A stretch of 64,000 nucleotides of DNA. Origin: Diabrotica undecimpunctata (Eukaryota; Arthropoda; Insecta; Coleoptera; Chrysomelidae). Below are positions 42,424 through 54,985 of this stretch, piece after piece. Position 1 is the stretch's first letter. Every line of letters starts with the position of its first letter. A program made the position numbers and the translations under genes. Under the pieces are notes generated by a model, which saw only the letters and a list, made by a program, of their open reading frames with translations, searched no databases and was not told the DNA's origin. Where the stretch lies: the NCBI RefSeq assembly GCF_040954645.1, contig NC_092811.1:87287199-87351198 (forward strand), read 5' to 3'.

Positions 42424-42586
42424 AATATCCCTCGGACATTGATGAATGCCTCATAATTTCATGACAAATTTCTCAAGCTCGTTGCTTGGTAACAGCACTC
42501 AGCCTTCGGCTTCGTGCTGTTACCAAGGAACGAGCTTTCGATTGTCATGAAATTATCTCGTCTGTTATCAATGTCCTAGGGATATT
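42424..42586. mobile_element. fold-back MITE-like element
   Basis: A 163-bp hairpin. AATATCCCTCGGACATTGAT at the left pairs with ATCAATGTCCTAGGGATATT at the right, then ATAATTTCATGACAA with its inverse, and TTGGTAACAGCAC with GTGCTGTTACCAA around a small loop (TCAGCCTTCGGCTTC, itself with GCC/GGC pairing). No coding capacity; it lies 94 bp downstream of exon 3 on the gene strand. Confidence 0.7.
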
Positions 42587-42679
42587 ACTACTGACAATTT
42601 CCACATACTTTTTAAATAATAAGTAATTTACAAAAGTGTGGAGATCATGTTAGGCGTTAAATATTTAAAAAAAATGTAC

Positions 42680-42865
42680 CTCAAACCCCAGGTCATTTGA
42701 TCAATAATTGACTGGTAGTGTGTGGCAGCTTCATCGTTCATGCTCCATCCTCCACTTATAAATTCTAATTGTCCATTTTTCACAAATTTCCTAACTTGAG
42801 CTTTAACAATATCATGTTGTTTTATCCACCATTTCCAAAAGAAGGCTGTTTCGACATAAATAAAC
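42680..42865 (-). CDS. lysosomal-type alpha-mannosidase (GH38), exon 3
   Basis: 186-nt exon with a TTTTTAG acceptor and a GTACAT donor, phase 2 on both sides. It encodes '[20 protein letters not shown]', then '[20 protein letters not shown]' and '[20 protein letters not shown]' ending 'LR'. The FIYVE..FF.(K/R)WW, GGW.MNDEA..HY and IDQM..G blocks are diagnostic for class II alpha-mannosidases and line the active-site pocket. Confidence 0.95.
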
Positions 42866-42943
42866 CTAAAAATGGATATTTGTTAAAAAATATATACCCT
42901 GCTCAAATAAATATGGAAATTCGTTTTTAACAGTACAACTTAC

Positions 42944-43025
42944 CTTCTATTCGGATCCTTTCGTAAAGAATCTATTACTGAATCCAAAATGTATTGCACG
43001 CCTGCATTCTGTATGAACGTTTTGC
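42944..43025 (-). CDS. lysosomal-type alpha-mannosidase (GH38), exon 2
   Basis: 82-nt exon encoding '[20 protein letters not shown]' and 'RKDPNRR', the conserved AGVQYI.DSV block after the first zinc motif. The acceptor ATTCCAG and donor GTAAGT are both good. The exon-1 side is separated by a 54-nt intron that is itself open in frame. Confidence 0.93.
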
Positions 43026-43079
43026 CTGGAATAAATCGATAATTGTTTACAAGCTTCAACAAATATCTGGACAACTTAC

Positions 43080-43185
43080 TGCCATAGAAGTATTGATCAA
43101 CAGTTTTCAGCCAACCAACATCATCGTGAGTGTGAGGAACAATGTGAACATTTATAAAATTTTCGCCCTTTATCGGATGGCATGA
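43080..43185 (-). CDS. lysosomal-type alpha-mannosidase (GH38), first visible exon
   Basis: 106-nt exon after a T-rich TTTTAG acceptor. It encodes '[20 protein letters not shown]' then '[15 protein letters not shown]' and ends in phase 1 at GTAAGT. HTHDD provides a histidine and an aspartate of the zinc site. In insect relatives this exon follows a short region with the signal peptide; that upstream exon was not found in 43186-64000, so the 5' intron may exceed 20 kb or extend beyond the window. Confidence 0.94.
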
Positions 43186-43489
43186 CTAAAACAAAAAAAA
43201 ACATTGAATGTTTTTGAGTGTCAAAAGACTACACAACTATTCTTATGGAAAACCGGCCCGGTTCAAATTATATGAAAGTTCGGTCAATCATAGTTCTCAG
43301 TGCGAGGGACCTAAGTCTGAAAAACTATTATTCTGAAGTTACAACCTTCTGAAGTGATTGAATTCAGGTGCTCAGTGTACGTCAAGCGCTCTTATTCGCA
43401 GTCAAGTGAACGAAAATATTGATTTATGAATGAACAGAAACATATTTTCTTGCTGCATATTTTCACGCTTGTAGCATTTGAAAATTCTT
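43186..43489. other. intronic DNA, nothing recognised
   Basis: Sequence upstream of the first visible mannosidase exon. No ATG-bearing signal-peptide exon was recognised. Confidence 0.3.
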
Positions 43490-43725
43490 TGGATATGTAT
43501 TGAAATCCCCTCGTATTTGTTAAAGTATCAAAGAATAATCTTATTGGATTTCATTTCCCATTCGTACGTATTAAAACACCGAATTCTTCCAATTCATCTT
43601 TACGTCGCCGAAGCTAATGTAAACCATTTCATAGTTTGTTTATATTTCGCAAGATGCGTATTTTGTCGGTATTCTTTGATCGAAGCCTCTTTTAGGATAG
43701 TCCGAATTTATTTTACACATATATA
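43490..43725 (+). repeat. LTR fragment (lysine-primer LTR family, copy 1)
   Basis: Shares with 46664, 50160 and 60066 the order TACGTCGCCGAAGCTAATG or variant, a stretch like ACCATTTCATAGTTTGTTTA, and TATTCTTTGATCGAAGCCTC. It is truncated: after TTTTAGGAT it jumps to AGTCCGAATTTATTTT and ends where the LINE begins. Confidence 0.65.
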
Positions 43726-46662
<2,937 letters not shown>

Positions 46663-46663
46663 A

Positions 46664-47715
46664 CATACACGTATTAAAACACCGAATTCTTCCAATTCAT
46701 CTTTACGTCGTCGAAGTTAATGTAAACCATTTCATAGTTTGTTTATATTTCGCAAGATCGTATTTTGTCGGCATTCTTTGATCTAAGCCTCTTTTAGGAT
46801 ATTCGTTTCAAATAAATATTCCAGTTTATATGTTTCGTTTATGCTAAGTTAAGCGAATGAATTTAAAAGATTATTAGTCCGAATTTATTTTCAAATTCGT
46901 AATTTTTTTTCGTTTTTCTTTCTTGTCATGGAAATGTAGTATGAAGTGACAGTAGCAGTTGGATGCTTGATATTTAGTAGTTTTACAACAGTCTTTGAAG
47001 ATGGTCTCATATTGCCATTGTGCTGTGCCTGTTCCAGTCTTTGAACTAGACGAGTTTTCAAGGTTTGTGTTCCAGCCGGTGCTGGTTTCCGCCCTCATCT
47101 TCTTATCCCTGGTCGTCATCCCGGATCTGCCCCCAGTATAATTCCAGCATGATTCCAGTTCCCGACCCCAGAAATGCAGAGTGAAATTTAGTGAAATTTT
47201 AAGGTAACTTTTTGTGTTAAATTTTACCGTAAAAGTCAAGATAGACATTTTTTTTTAATAATAATTGCTTTCAATATTTAAAAAGATAATTTTTTATTTG
47301 CCACAGTTTATAGTCCAGTAACATTTGTAAGTTTTTGTAGCAACTCCTGAGTTTGTAAATGAATAGAACACATGTAAGTTTTTCATTGTTATTTTTATAT
47401 TTACTTTTGTGACTGTCTTTATGTATTTTTGAAACTGTTTGTGGTGAGACACAATAAATGTTTAATTTTTTGTAAACCATTTTGTTTGTTTATCTTGACT
47501 AACTCTCTAACCCTTTTTTAGTTTCATTTGAAAAGATATATTTTTTATCTTTAATAATTATTTCAATAGTTGCAACTAGCTGTTGTAATGGTTATAATTT
47601 GGCACCTCGAAGCAGCGTCATTTTTAAATTGCTAGAGGTATTTCCTGTTTCCTTTTGCTCCAGCTCTCCAAACAAACCCTGAGTGCCGTTCGCACAAGTA
47701 TCGATTATTTTGATA
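46664..47715 (+). repeat. LTR fragment (same family, copy 2)
   Basis: Resumes the LTR-family sequence (GTATTAAAACACCGAATTCT, TACGTCGTCGAAGTTAATG) right after the LINE tail. It then runs on through the CGAATTTATTTTCAAATTCG block, the AGACACAATAAATGTTTAAT polyadenylation-like segment and CCCTGAGTGCCGTTCGCAC. It stops short of the terminal segment seen at 53880 and 61560. Confidence 0.65.
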
Positions 47716-48230
47716 GAAACTGTGCTGCTAGAAAGACATAAGAATTACCATATTTTTAGAAATGCTGCACACTTATTTAATACCAGCATATCTGCAGTTT
47801 CGCCATATATTTAGAAAACTACTAAAGCGCCTTTAGAAACAACCACACACCGACAAGTGCTGTTAGAGCTGCGCAACACATTCCATGCTTTTATGTATGC
47901 AGAATAGATAACTTACGGTATATATATTTTTTCCTTGTGTTTACCTATTAGTTTTCCTTGTATATATTACACATAATATGCGGTTATGCGCTACTCGCGC
48001 GTCTGATAAAAATTGTGACCACTTTTTGATGAGATGATTTCTTAATATATTAAGCTTTAATGTAGAGTTGATTAAAAAGGAAGATTTAAAAATGTGTATT
48101 TGTAACACAGATTTTTAATTAGAAAAAAAAAATCGAGTAGTAAATGACGTTTTCAAAAAATCGTCATTTTGATTATAATCAAGATTAAGAGTTCAGTTAA
48201 TAATCAAGAGTATTAAAAAATTAAAATCCA
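47716..48230. other. no recognisable feature
   Basis: AT-rich sequence between the LTR fragment and the Penelope relic; nothing identified. Confidence 0.3.
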
Positions 48231-48237
48231 GTACTTT

Positions 48238-48800
48238 CTGCTCGATGACATATACAGGCAGGATATCATTAAAAATAGCCAAACACATAAAAAAAAGAGG
48301 AATAACGCCAGCTTTCAGAACATACAACAACGTAAGCAAATATATTAATAACAATAAAAGCCAAAAGAAAACGTATTTACACAGTGGCGTATACAAACTT
48401 ACATGTGGCGACTGCCCAAAAACTTACATCGGTCAAACGGGTAGAACCGTTAACAAACGGATAGTAAAACACAAAAAGGCTTTCAACGATATAAAAACAG
48501 ATTTTACTTAGGCACTTCATCCTCTAGATCACAATCATTCTTTTAATAACCAATTTCAAAATCTTCACATTCAAAATAAAGGCATTAAGCTATCAATATT
48601 AGAATCTATGGAAATCAACAAATTAAAAAATACAGATATAATTGTGAATGACCAACTTGAGACAAACAGTTCTCCCCTCCTTAACTGATTTAGTTAAAGA
48701 CTATAAAGTGTTAGACGCATGACAAAAGTAGCTCACTTGAGAAAGGCACTCTACCGAAACAGCTGTAGTTATAGTAAATTATAATAAAGTTTGTACCTAC
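48238..48800 (+). mobile_element. Penelope-like element, GIY-YIG end
   Basis: A frame from 48245 reads 'MTYTGRISLKIAKHIKKRGI', 'SGVYKLTCGDCPKTYIGQTG', 'RTVNKRIVKHKKAFNDIKTD', then after one stop 'ALHPLDHNHSF' and 'SILESMEINKLKNTDI'. GVYKLTC...YIGQT is the GIY-YIG nuclease that ends Penelope-like polyproteins. Downstream (48735-48775) TTGAGAAAGGC followed by ACCGAAACAGC resembles the ribozyme-derived terminal repeat of such elements in degraded form. The reverse transcriptase is absent (5' truncation). Confidence 0.8.
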
Positions 48801-49112
48801 TACACTACACACTTAAACTACCCCTTAAACACCATTTCACATAGACGCTGATATCACATTTGCTTCCTTATACGCAGTTTAGCCACAAACATTTTTTACA
48901 ATTGGATGGTCTCATGTTAGAGTGAACTATGTACATTTTCTTCGTTTTTACTTCTTCATTACCATTATGAGGCAAACTTTTGTTCTAAACTTATGCCAAA
49001 ATGAACTATGTGAATAAAACAAAACATCAGCTGGATACTAATAAATTATATTTAGCACAAGGATGGTAATACTGGTTGTCATATGCCACAGTGAACCATC
49101 ATCCAGTCCAAG

Positions 49113-50065
49113 ATGGCTTCCCGTGCACATAGTTCACATTGTCATAACATTGTTGATAGAAATTCTAGTGAAGATGAACTCGCTGATTTTAGTAGTGGGT
49201 CTTTAAATGATTACCATCCAAGTTCTGATTCGGATATTCCAGAATCAGATAAGATAATAATATTTATTAACATAAAACTTCATTATAAAAGAATGGTTAT
49301 GTTTTGGAATGTTTCTTTTGCCAAAGTGAACCACGTGAAAATGTATCTCTTTCAGTGTTCGCTAGGACCGCTAGTGAAATATTAGCAGTTGTACCAACGT
49401 ACGGATATGGTTTTTACCTATCTGTTTTAGAATGAAGCAATATATCTCATCATTTTGGTATTGGAATTGTAAAAAAATTAAAATCACATAGTTCACTTTG
49501 GCAAAAGAAAATGCAAATTGTCTGTCTTATGCATAGTGAATGTGTGTTTGAAAGTACTTTTTATTTATTATAACATGAAAAGTAATGGTACTTGTAAAAG
49601 ATTTAAGTATATAAAATATTAATATTTTTGTGTTTTATAGATAAAGAAAATACCAGAGATCAGGAAGAGCCTCAAAACAAGAAAAGAAAATCTAATCCTA
49701 TGAAGTGGAAAAAAATATTCGCAAGCAAAACAGGGCAGCTGGTAAAGAATATGTCAATACTTCAGGTACTGTCATACACTTTAAATCTTTTAATGACTAT
49801 TCCTGCAATTGCAAAATAAAATGACAAAATAAGCTAACAACACAGCAAAAAGAAAGTTTTTTAAAATTTGTTTTATAACGAGTCACAGTCATGGGAAACT
49901 AAACTAGCATAATAAGTGGTACTGTAAAATGTAGAACGATAATAAGACGTCGTAAAAAACTGATATTTAAAAAAAAACAAAAAATCGTAAATTTTATATC
50001 CCTTCTGAAAACGAAGATATTAAAGTATACAAATAAATGTTTATGGAAATACTACAAATCAATAG
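49113..50065 (+). pseudogene. copy A transposase, N-terminal part
   Basis: ATG at 49113 starts an acidic leader ('MASRAHSSHCHNIVDRNSSE', 'YHPSSDSDIPESD'), followed by ATAAG where a GTAAG donor would be expected, and a second exon after TTTTATAG at 49640: 'DKENTRDQEEPQNKKRKSNP', 'MKWKKIFASKTGQ', then by frameshift 'GKEYVNTSG'. This resembles the 'KRK....W.K...K..RNSG..Y' segment I recall from many uncharacterised arthropod proteins. Further pieces, 'LTTQQKESFLKF' and 'KCLWKYYKSI', run to about 50065, where the LTR remnant begins. No function can be stated beyond a likely transposase. Confidence 0.5.
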
Positions 50066-50851
50066 TAGTAGAGTACTTATACTTATATATGCATTATAAT
50101 AACGAAGAATTTTTTCAATGTTTCTTAGTTCGTATCTTTCAATTTAAAACCCAAATAATCTTTCGTTCTTTTTACGTCGCCTCAGTCGATAATAAATCAT
50201 TTTATTGTTTGTTTATGTCACAGGCGCAAATTCTTCGATATTTCTTTGTTCAAACCACCCGCTATTGCGTTTTCAAATTAATAATCTACGTCTTAATTTC
50301 CGTTGTGTTTTGTTTATACCCAAAGGGCTTTGTTTATTCTAACTTATGCGATCACTTTTTAAAGATAATTTCAGCACTTTCGTTGGAGCCGCGGTAAAAA
50401 GCGGTGATCTCCAGCGTCATGTCCAAATTCATCCATCGAATTTGTGGTTTTCTGTTTTTGGCCCCTTTTTATGGAAATATGTAGCAGTGAAAAGTAGTTT
50501 TGTAGCAGTTAATGGTTCAGTTAATGTTTTGAGTGAGGATTGGAAGAATCGTCATTTCCATCCTCGTTTTGTTTTCTCCCTGGTTGTCATCCAAGGCTTT
50601 TTGGCAGTTTGGAGATGGATTTGTTCGTGTGTTCGTTACGCAGAGAGCGAAGCCCAGGTCTACCCCCAGTTTTATCCTCCTGAGACCTGAGCTGATTCTT
50701 TTTGTTTTTTTTTTTTGATTAAATAGTAAAATTCGTATGATGTTGATTATAAAAACACATGTAAATTTTTCTAAATTTTTATTTTGTTGTTAAATATGAA
50801 AAAAATTATGTCCATTCAAAAGGACATCAGGATCGCATCAATACAAAATTA

Positions 50852-52639
50852 TTATAAATGAAACTGTTTAAAGCAATTGTTATTTCCCGTTAAACATAAA
50901 AATATGTCACATGATTCACAATAAACTTTTGTTTTACCCTTGCAACCTGGAAGCTTGCATCTAACAGAATTTTTTAACTCGGATGCCATTGCAGGAATGT
51001 GTTGTATCTTTCTTTTAGTAGAAGTTTGAAGTGATGGTCTAGGATTGGAACTGTTTCTAGTTACTAATGTTGAAGTGTTCCCAAAATCAGAATTTTCAGA
51101 ACTGTTGTCTTTAAGGAGCAACTCGGAAACAGCTATTTTAAATTCCAGGAACTTCATAACGGTTTTATTAGCATCACCAAGTTGCTTATGGTCATCTCTG
51201 TATAGAATCCAAGAATTGGCAATCGCAAGATCAAATAAGTGAAAAATGGTTTTGACTGTCCATTTTTTACTTTTAGCTCCCATTCTATAATAACTTATCA
51301 TCCTGTCAATTAAATCTATTCCCCCCATGCATTCATTATACTTTTTAACAATGTTTGGTCTAGGTACCTCAATATATCGGGAGTCCTTTTTTGACCACCG
51401 CTTACATTCATCTGAAGGTTCTATTTGCAATGCAGTTGACGCTAGCATAACTGATTTCATATCATACCATTGGACTATGTTAATTTTTCCATCAGCTCTC
51501 ACATCCTGCTCAGATGAACCACGACCCAATCGAGTCATCACCTTATCCGATGTTACATGAACTGCTTTGGGTATTCTGGATCTCATTATTGTACCAGTTA
51601 AAAAAATATTTTTGTTTAACATGTACTCAAGTAAAGGTAAGGTGGTGAAATATCTATCGATGAACACATGTGTTCCTTCTAATAACGTTGTAGATAACTT
51701 AATAACTGCGGATGGACCAACACGTAACTTCTTAACATCATCATCATTCTGCAGAAATGTATTTTTCCCTTGATAAATATCGAAGTCTAATATTAACCCT
51801 TTGGGAGTGGCACAGACAAAATTTTTTAATCCTTCTGGGTTAGGTTTACCTCGAACAAATTGTTTCATGTTACACACGCCCGTAAAAGGTATCATTTGTT
51901 CGTCCACAGCAACCTCATTGTATCTTGGAAGTGTCAAGCAACCTCTTCGTATTCTGTCAACTAAAGGCCGGATCTTAAATAATTTGTCAGCATTTCTTTG
52001 ATCTTGAGGCACATCAGCGTCAATAACTACTTTTAAGTTGCTCCTGATTTGAAAATATCTATCACGAGTCATGGCTTGTGCAATGCTGTTGACTTTTGTT
52101 GTCTTAGCCCAAAACATTCTAATTTGTGGATAATTCAGACAGGACATTAGAATAGATATTCCAAAAAATTTTTTCACCTCCGTTAGAGTAACGTTCAAAG
52201 GTTTTCCTTTTTCTTGCAAAAATTTAATATTTGTACAATTACAAATATTCTCAAAATCTGAATCATCAAAATACATACCGACATAGTGTTCAACTTTCCA
52301 ATTTTGCCTCTCGTAGACTGTATCGACAATTCCAGTAAAGTCTATATGCTGAGGGACAAAAACACCCATTTTTTTCCATGTATTTCGGTTCTCCTTTTTT
52401 TTTTCGTTCACTGAGTGGCACGTTATCTAATTCATCTTCGGGTGGCATTTCTGTATCTTGTTCATCATCTGTATGTTGGGCCGAATCTGATTGCTGAGGC
52501 TGATACGATTCTTCATTTGGATCAAAGCCGTCATCAGAGTTTTCAGAATCTGAAACGTCTATATCTGAATTTTCCAGGCATTCAAGAAGTCTTTCAATGT
52601 CAACTTCGGGTCTTAAATATTTTTTATTACCAAACACAG
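50852..52639 (-). CDS. piggyBac transposase (copy 2), exon 2 with A10 frameshift
   Basis: The N-terminal acidic part ('VDIERLLECLENSDIDVSDS', 'DDEQDTEMPPEDELDN') runs to 'PLSERKKK', where a run of ten A residues (52395-52404) shifts the frame. Beyond it the catalytic part is uninterrupted for about 510 residues: 'TWKKMGVFVPQHIDFTG', 'VAVDEQMIPFTGVCNMKQFV', 'THVFIDRYFTTLPLLEYML', 'ECMGGIDLIDRMISYYRMGA' (the three catalytic Asp), and the Cys-rich end 'RCKLPGCKGKTKVYCESCDI', 'CFKQFHL'. A one-base change in the A run would restore a complete transposase, so either this copy died very recently, the run is a sequencing error, or slippage is used. Confidence 0.88.
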
Positions 52640-52841
52640 CTGAAACAAAAAAGTCTAATATAATATTTTATGTATGCCTAAGGACCTGACGTCCATAAAA
52701 AAGGACATCTCCGTTTTAGATAAAAAACAATTTAAAAATGGTTTGATAAGACAACTACATCGCATGAATGCATTTATAATATCCTAAGTTATTAGACTAA
52801 GCAACATTTAGGTTAATAATCTAATAAAATTAGCTACTTAC

Positions 52842-52872
52842 CATCAATTGTTTTTCTATAACTGCCCGCCAT
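52842..52872 (-). CDS. piggyBac transposase (copy 2), exon 1
   Basis: ATG at 52872 begins 'MAGSYRKTID' and runs to a consensus donor (ATG before GTAAGT at 52841). A 202-bp intron (52640-52841) ends in TTGTTTCAG, and the split codon then reads Ala in phase with exon 2 ('AVFGNKKYLRP'). This start is chosen because exon 2 has no upstream ATG in frame. Confidence 0.7.
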
Positions 52873-53818
52873 TTTTGTCACTTGAGATTAACAGGTTAAC
52901 TAAGTTATAATGTGGTCACAGTAATACGGCGCGCTGTTGTCAGGGTCACTTGTATATACACTACGATGGACCGTGGGACTCGGCGCTGTAAATTTAGTTC
53001 TTTCCAAAAAAATATATAAAACGTAAATGTCCATTTAATTGGACATCAGGTCTCAGGAGGTTATGGTTTCGGAGGTTCCAGTGGCGTCTGGTTCCAGAAA
53101 TTTTAGTGCAGTTTGCTAGTGAAAAATCCAGGTAACTTTTTGATCAAATTTTAAAGTAAAGAGACATTTTTTTAACAATAATTGCTTTCATTCATTTATT
53201 TGTTTTGTTTGTTTAAAAAAAGGTTAATCTCTATGCGTTAACATTTGTAAGTTTATGTAGTATCTCCAACTCCTGGAGTTTGTAAACGGATGACATGTAA
53301 GTTTTTTCTGTACTTTTTTGAATTGTGACTATTAATATAGTGTTTTTATATTGTCTATTTTGTAACTGTTTGTGGTAAGACACAATAAATGTTAAATTTT
53401 GTTTTTTAACATTTGTTTATTTTTTTTAACTAACCCTTTTTTGAATTTTATTTGAAAAAGATATTTGTTATAGGATATTAGGATTCTTTTGCATTTCTGA
53501 TAATTATTTCCCTAGTTACAACTAACTGTTGTAATGGTTATAATTAGGCACCTTGAAGTGGCGCTCTTTATAAATTACTATAGGTATTTCCTGTTTCTTT
53601 TTATTTTGTCCCAAGAGATTCATGACCGTTTGTTTCATATTTTTGTAGTTGCCCCAATCCAAAACCCTTGATATTTTTTACTTATCCACCACCCCAGCTC
53701 TCCTAACAAACCCTGAGTGCCGTTCGCACAAGTAGCGTTTATTTTGCTTACCCTATCTCCACCCCCAATAGTTTCTGTCCCCAATTTTCAACCGTGGTAG
53801 GCAAAATAATTCGTTACA

Positions 53819-53850
53819 AAAATGGCGCCCAACGTGGGGCGCCATTTTAG
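53819..53850 (+). promoter_or_regulatory. tRNA-Lys primer site within a palindrome
   Basis: TGGCGCCCAACGTGGGGC follows the LTR end CGTTACAA by a few bases, the same primer site as in the gypsy element at 28213. Here the sequence continues into GCCATTTT, so AAAATGGCGCC and GGCGCCATTTT form a palindrome around CAACGTGG. Confidence 0.75.
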
Positions 53851-53999
53851 TAGCGTTTATTTTGCTTGCCCTATCTCCACCCCCATAGTTTCTACTCCCC
53901 AATCTTCTATCCCCAAAATCTTACCCTATGGTAGGCAAAATATATCGTTACATAGTAAGTCATTACTGTAGAACTCAATCCCAAAAGAATACTTGGATT

Positions 54000-54850
54000 G
54001 TAATTTAAATTTGTCACTAATGTACAGACTCTATGTTGATAGTTTAAGAGAGAAAAATGTCGACAAAATTTCAAGCCAACCGCTTTATGAAAAAGTGTTC
54101 AGACAGACGTGAATTTAATCTAAATTTTAAACCTCCACGAAAAGATACCTTTCAAATATGTGACAGGTTGAACATTGACATAAAGGCAGCTGAAGAAAAC
54201 AAAGATGAAGCAATGTTAAAGGCTAAGAAACTAAACCAGGAACTACACCACAGAAAAGTACAGTTAGTTCGCTCAGAACTAAATGAAGACGTAACGATTA
54301 GTACAGAAGGGAAAGCTACAGTAATTAGTTTTGATATTCAGAACGTAATGCTTCTTTCTAAACTAACCACAGGAGTTTTTACTATAAGAGGCAGCTTTCA
54401 TGCTACAATCTTGGTATACATACTTTTGAAAATGATGTCGGGACATTGCATGTTTGGGATGAGAGCACTGCCTCACAAGGTTCCCAGGAAATAGGATCGT
54501 GTATTTTAAAATTCATAAATACCCATGATCATAAGGATATATTGATTGCTTGGTCCGACTCATGTGGCGGCCAAAACCGCAATATTAATATTGCCGCGTT
54601 ATGGATGTACATAGTGCAGTGTCCTAATTTAAACCTAAAGGAAGTAGTTCATAAGTTTGCTGAGCCAGGACATTCATATCTACAAAACTATAGCGATTTT
54701 GGTGATATAGAAAAAAAGTTAAAATATCACCCTGAAATTTATGTGCTGACACAATGGCATAACATAATTTCAAACTCAAGAGTTAAAAAGAACAAATTTA
54801 AAGTAGTATGCATGAAAAAACAATAGGATTTCAAAAGAATGGATGCATTA
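54000..54850 (+). pseudogene. copy A transposase, central part
   Basis: Resumes after the LTR remnant in broken frames. 'LSLMYRLYVDSLREKNVDKI' is followed by the frame at 54057 containing 'DRREFNLNFKPPRKDTFQIC', 'AEENKDEAMLKAKKLNQELH', 'TVISFDIQNVMLLSKLTTGV', and then the frame at 54446 with 'HVWDESTASQGSQEIGSCIL', 'ILIAWSDSCGGQNRNINIAA', 'EVVHKFAEPGHSYLQNYSDF'. The 'FD.Q.....K' and 'WSDSCGGQNRN' blocks are the most conserved of this family as I remember it; acidic residues there could belong to an RNase H-like core (inference). Copy B has the matching 'FDLQKIQPLPKSPIKEAYYA' block. Confidence 0.6.
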
Positions 54851-54985
54851 AAACAAAATCTGGTAAATCTCAAAAAAGACTCAGATGAACAAAAAGTAGA
54901 ATGGTTAAAAATAAAACAAATGAAATTTACTCAAGACCATCCAGGAGTTCAAATACACACATAACAAAGAAACACAATTTTATTC

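Larger units (their letters stand above)
50676..53060 (-). mobile_element. piggyBac element, nearly intact (copy 2)
   Basis: The inverted ends are CCTCCTGAGACCTGA at both termini (15 bp). The flanking 4-bp duplication is TTAT (50672-50675 and 53061-53064), not the canonical TTAA. Subterminal GGACATCAGG and GGACGTC motifs recur near both ends (50818, 52685, 53041). It contains a two-exon transposase gene on the minus strand and sits inside an LTR remnant. Confidence 0.9.
50090..53965 (+). mobile_element. LTR-retrotransposon remnant holding a piggyBac
   Basis: Copy 3 of the LTR family, 50090-50675 and 53065-53965, split by a piggyBac element. The right part contains the ACACAATAAATGTTAAAT segment, CCCTGAGTGCCGTTCGCAC and the LTR end AATTCGTTACAA. 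This is followed by a lysine-tRNA primer site and then a second copy of the LTR end (53850-53960). So it is an LTR plus primer site joined to a second LTR end with the internal region deleted. It interrupts the copy A transposase. Confidence 0.7.
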
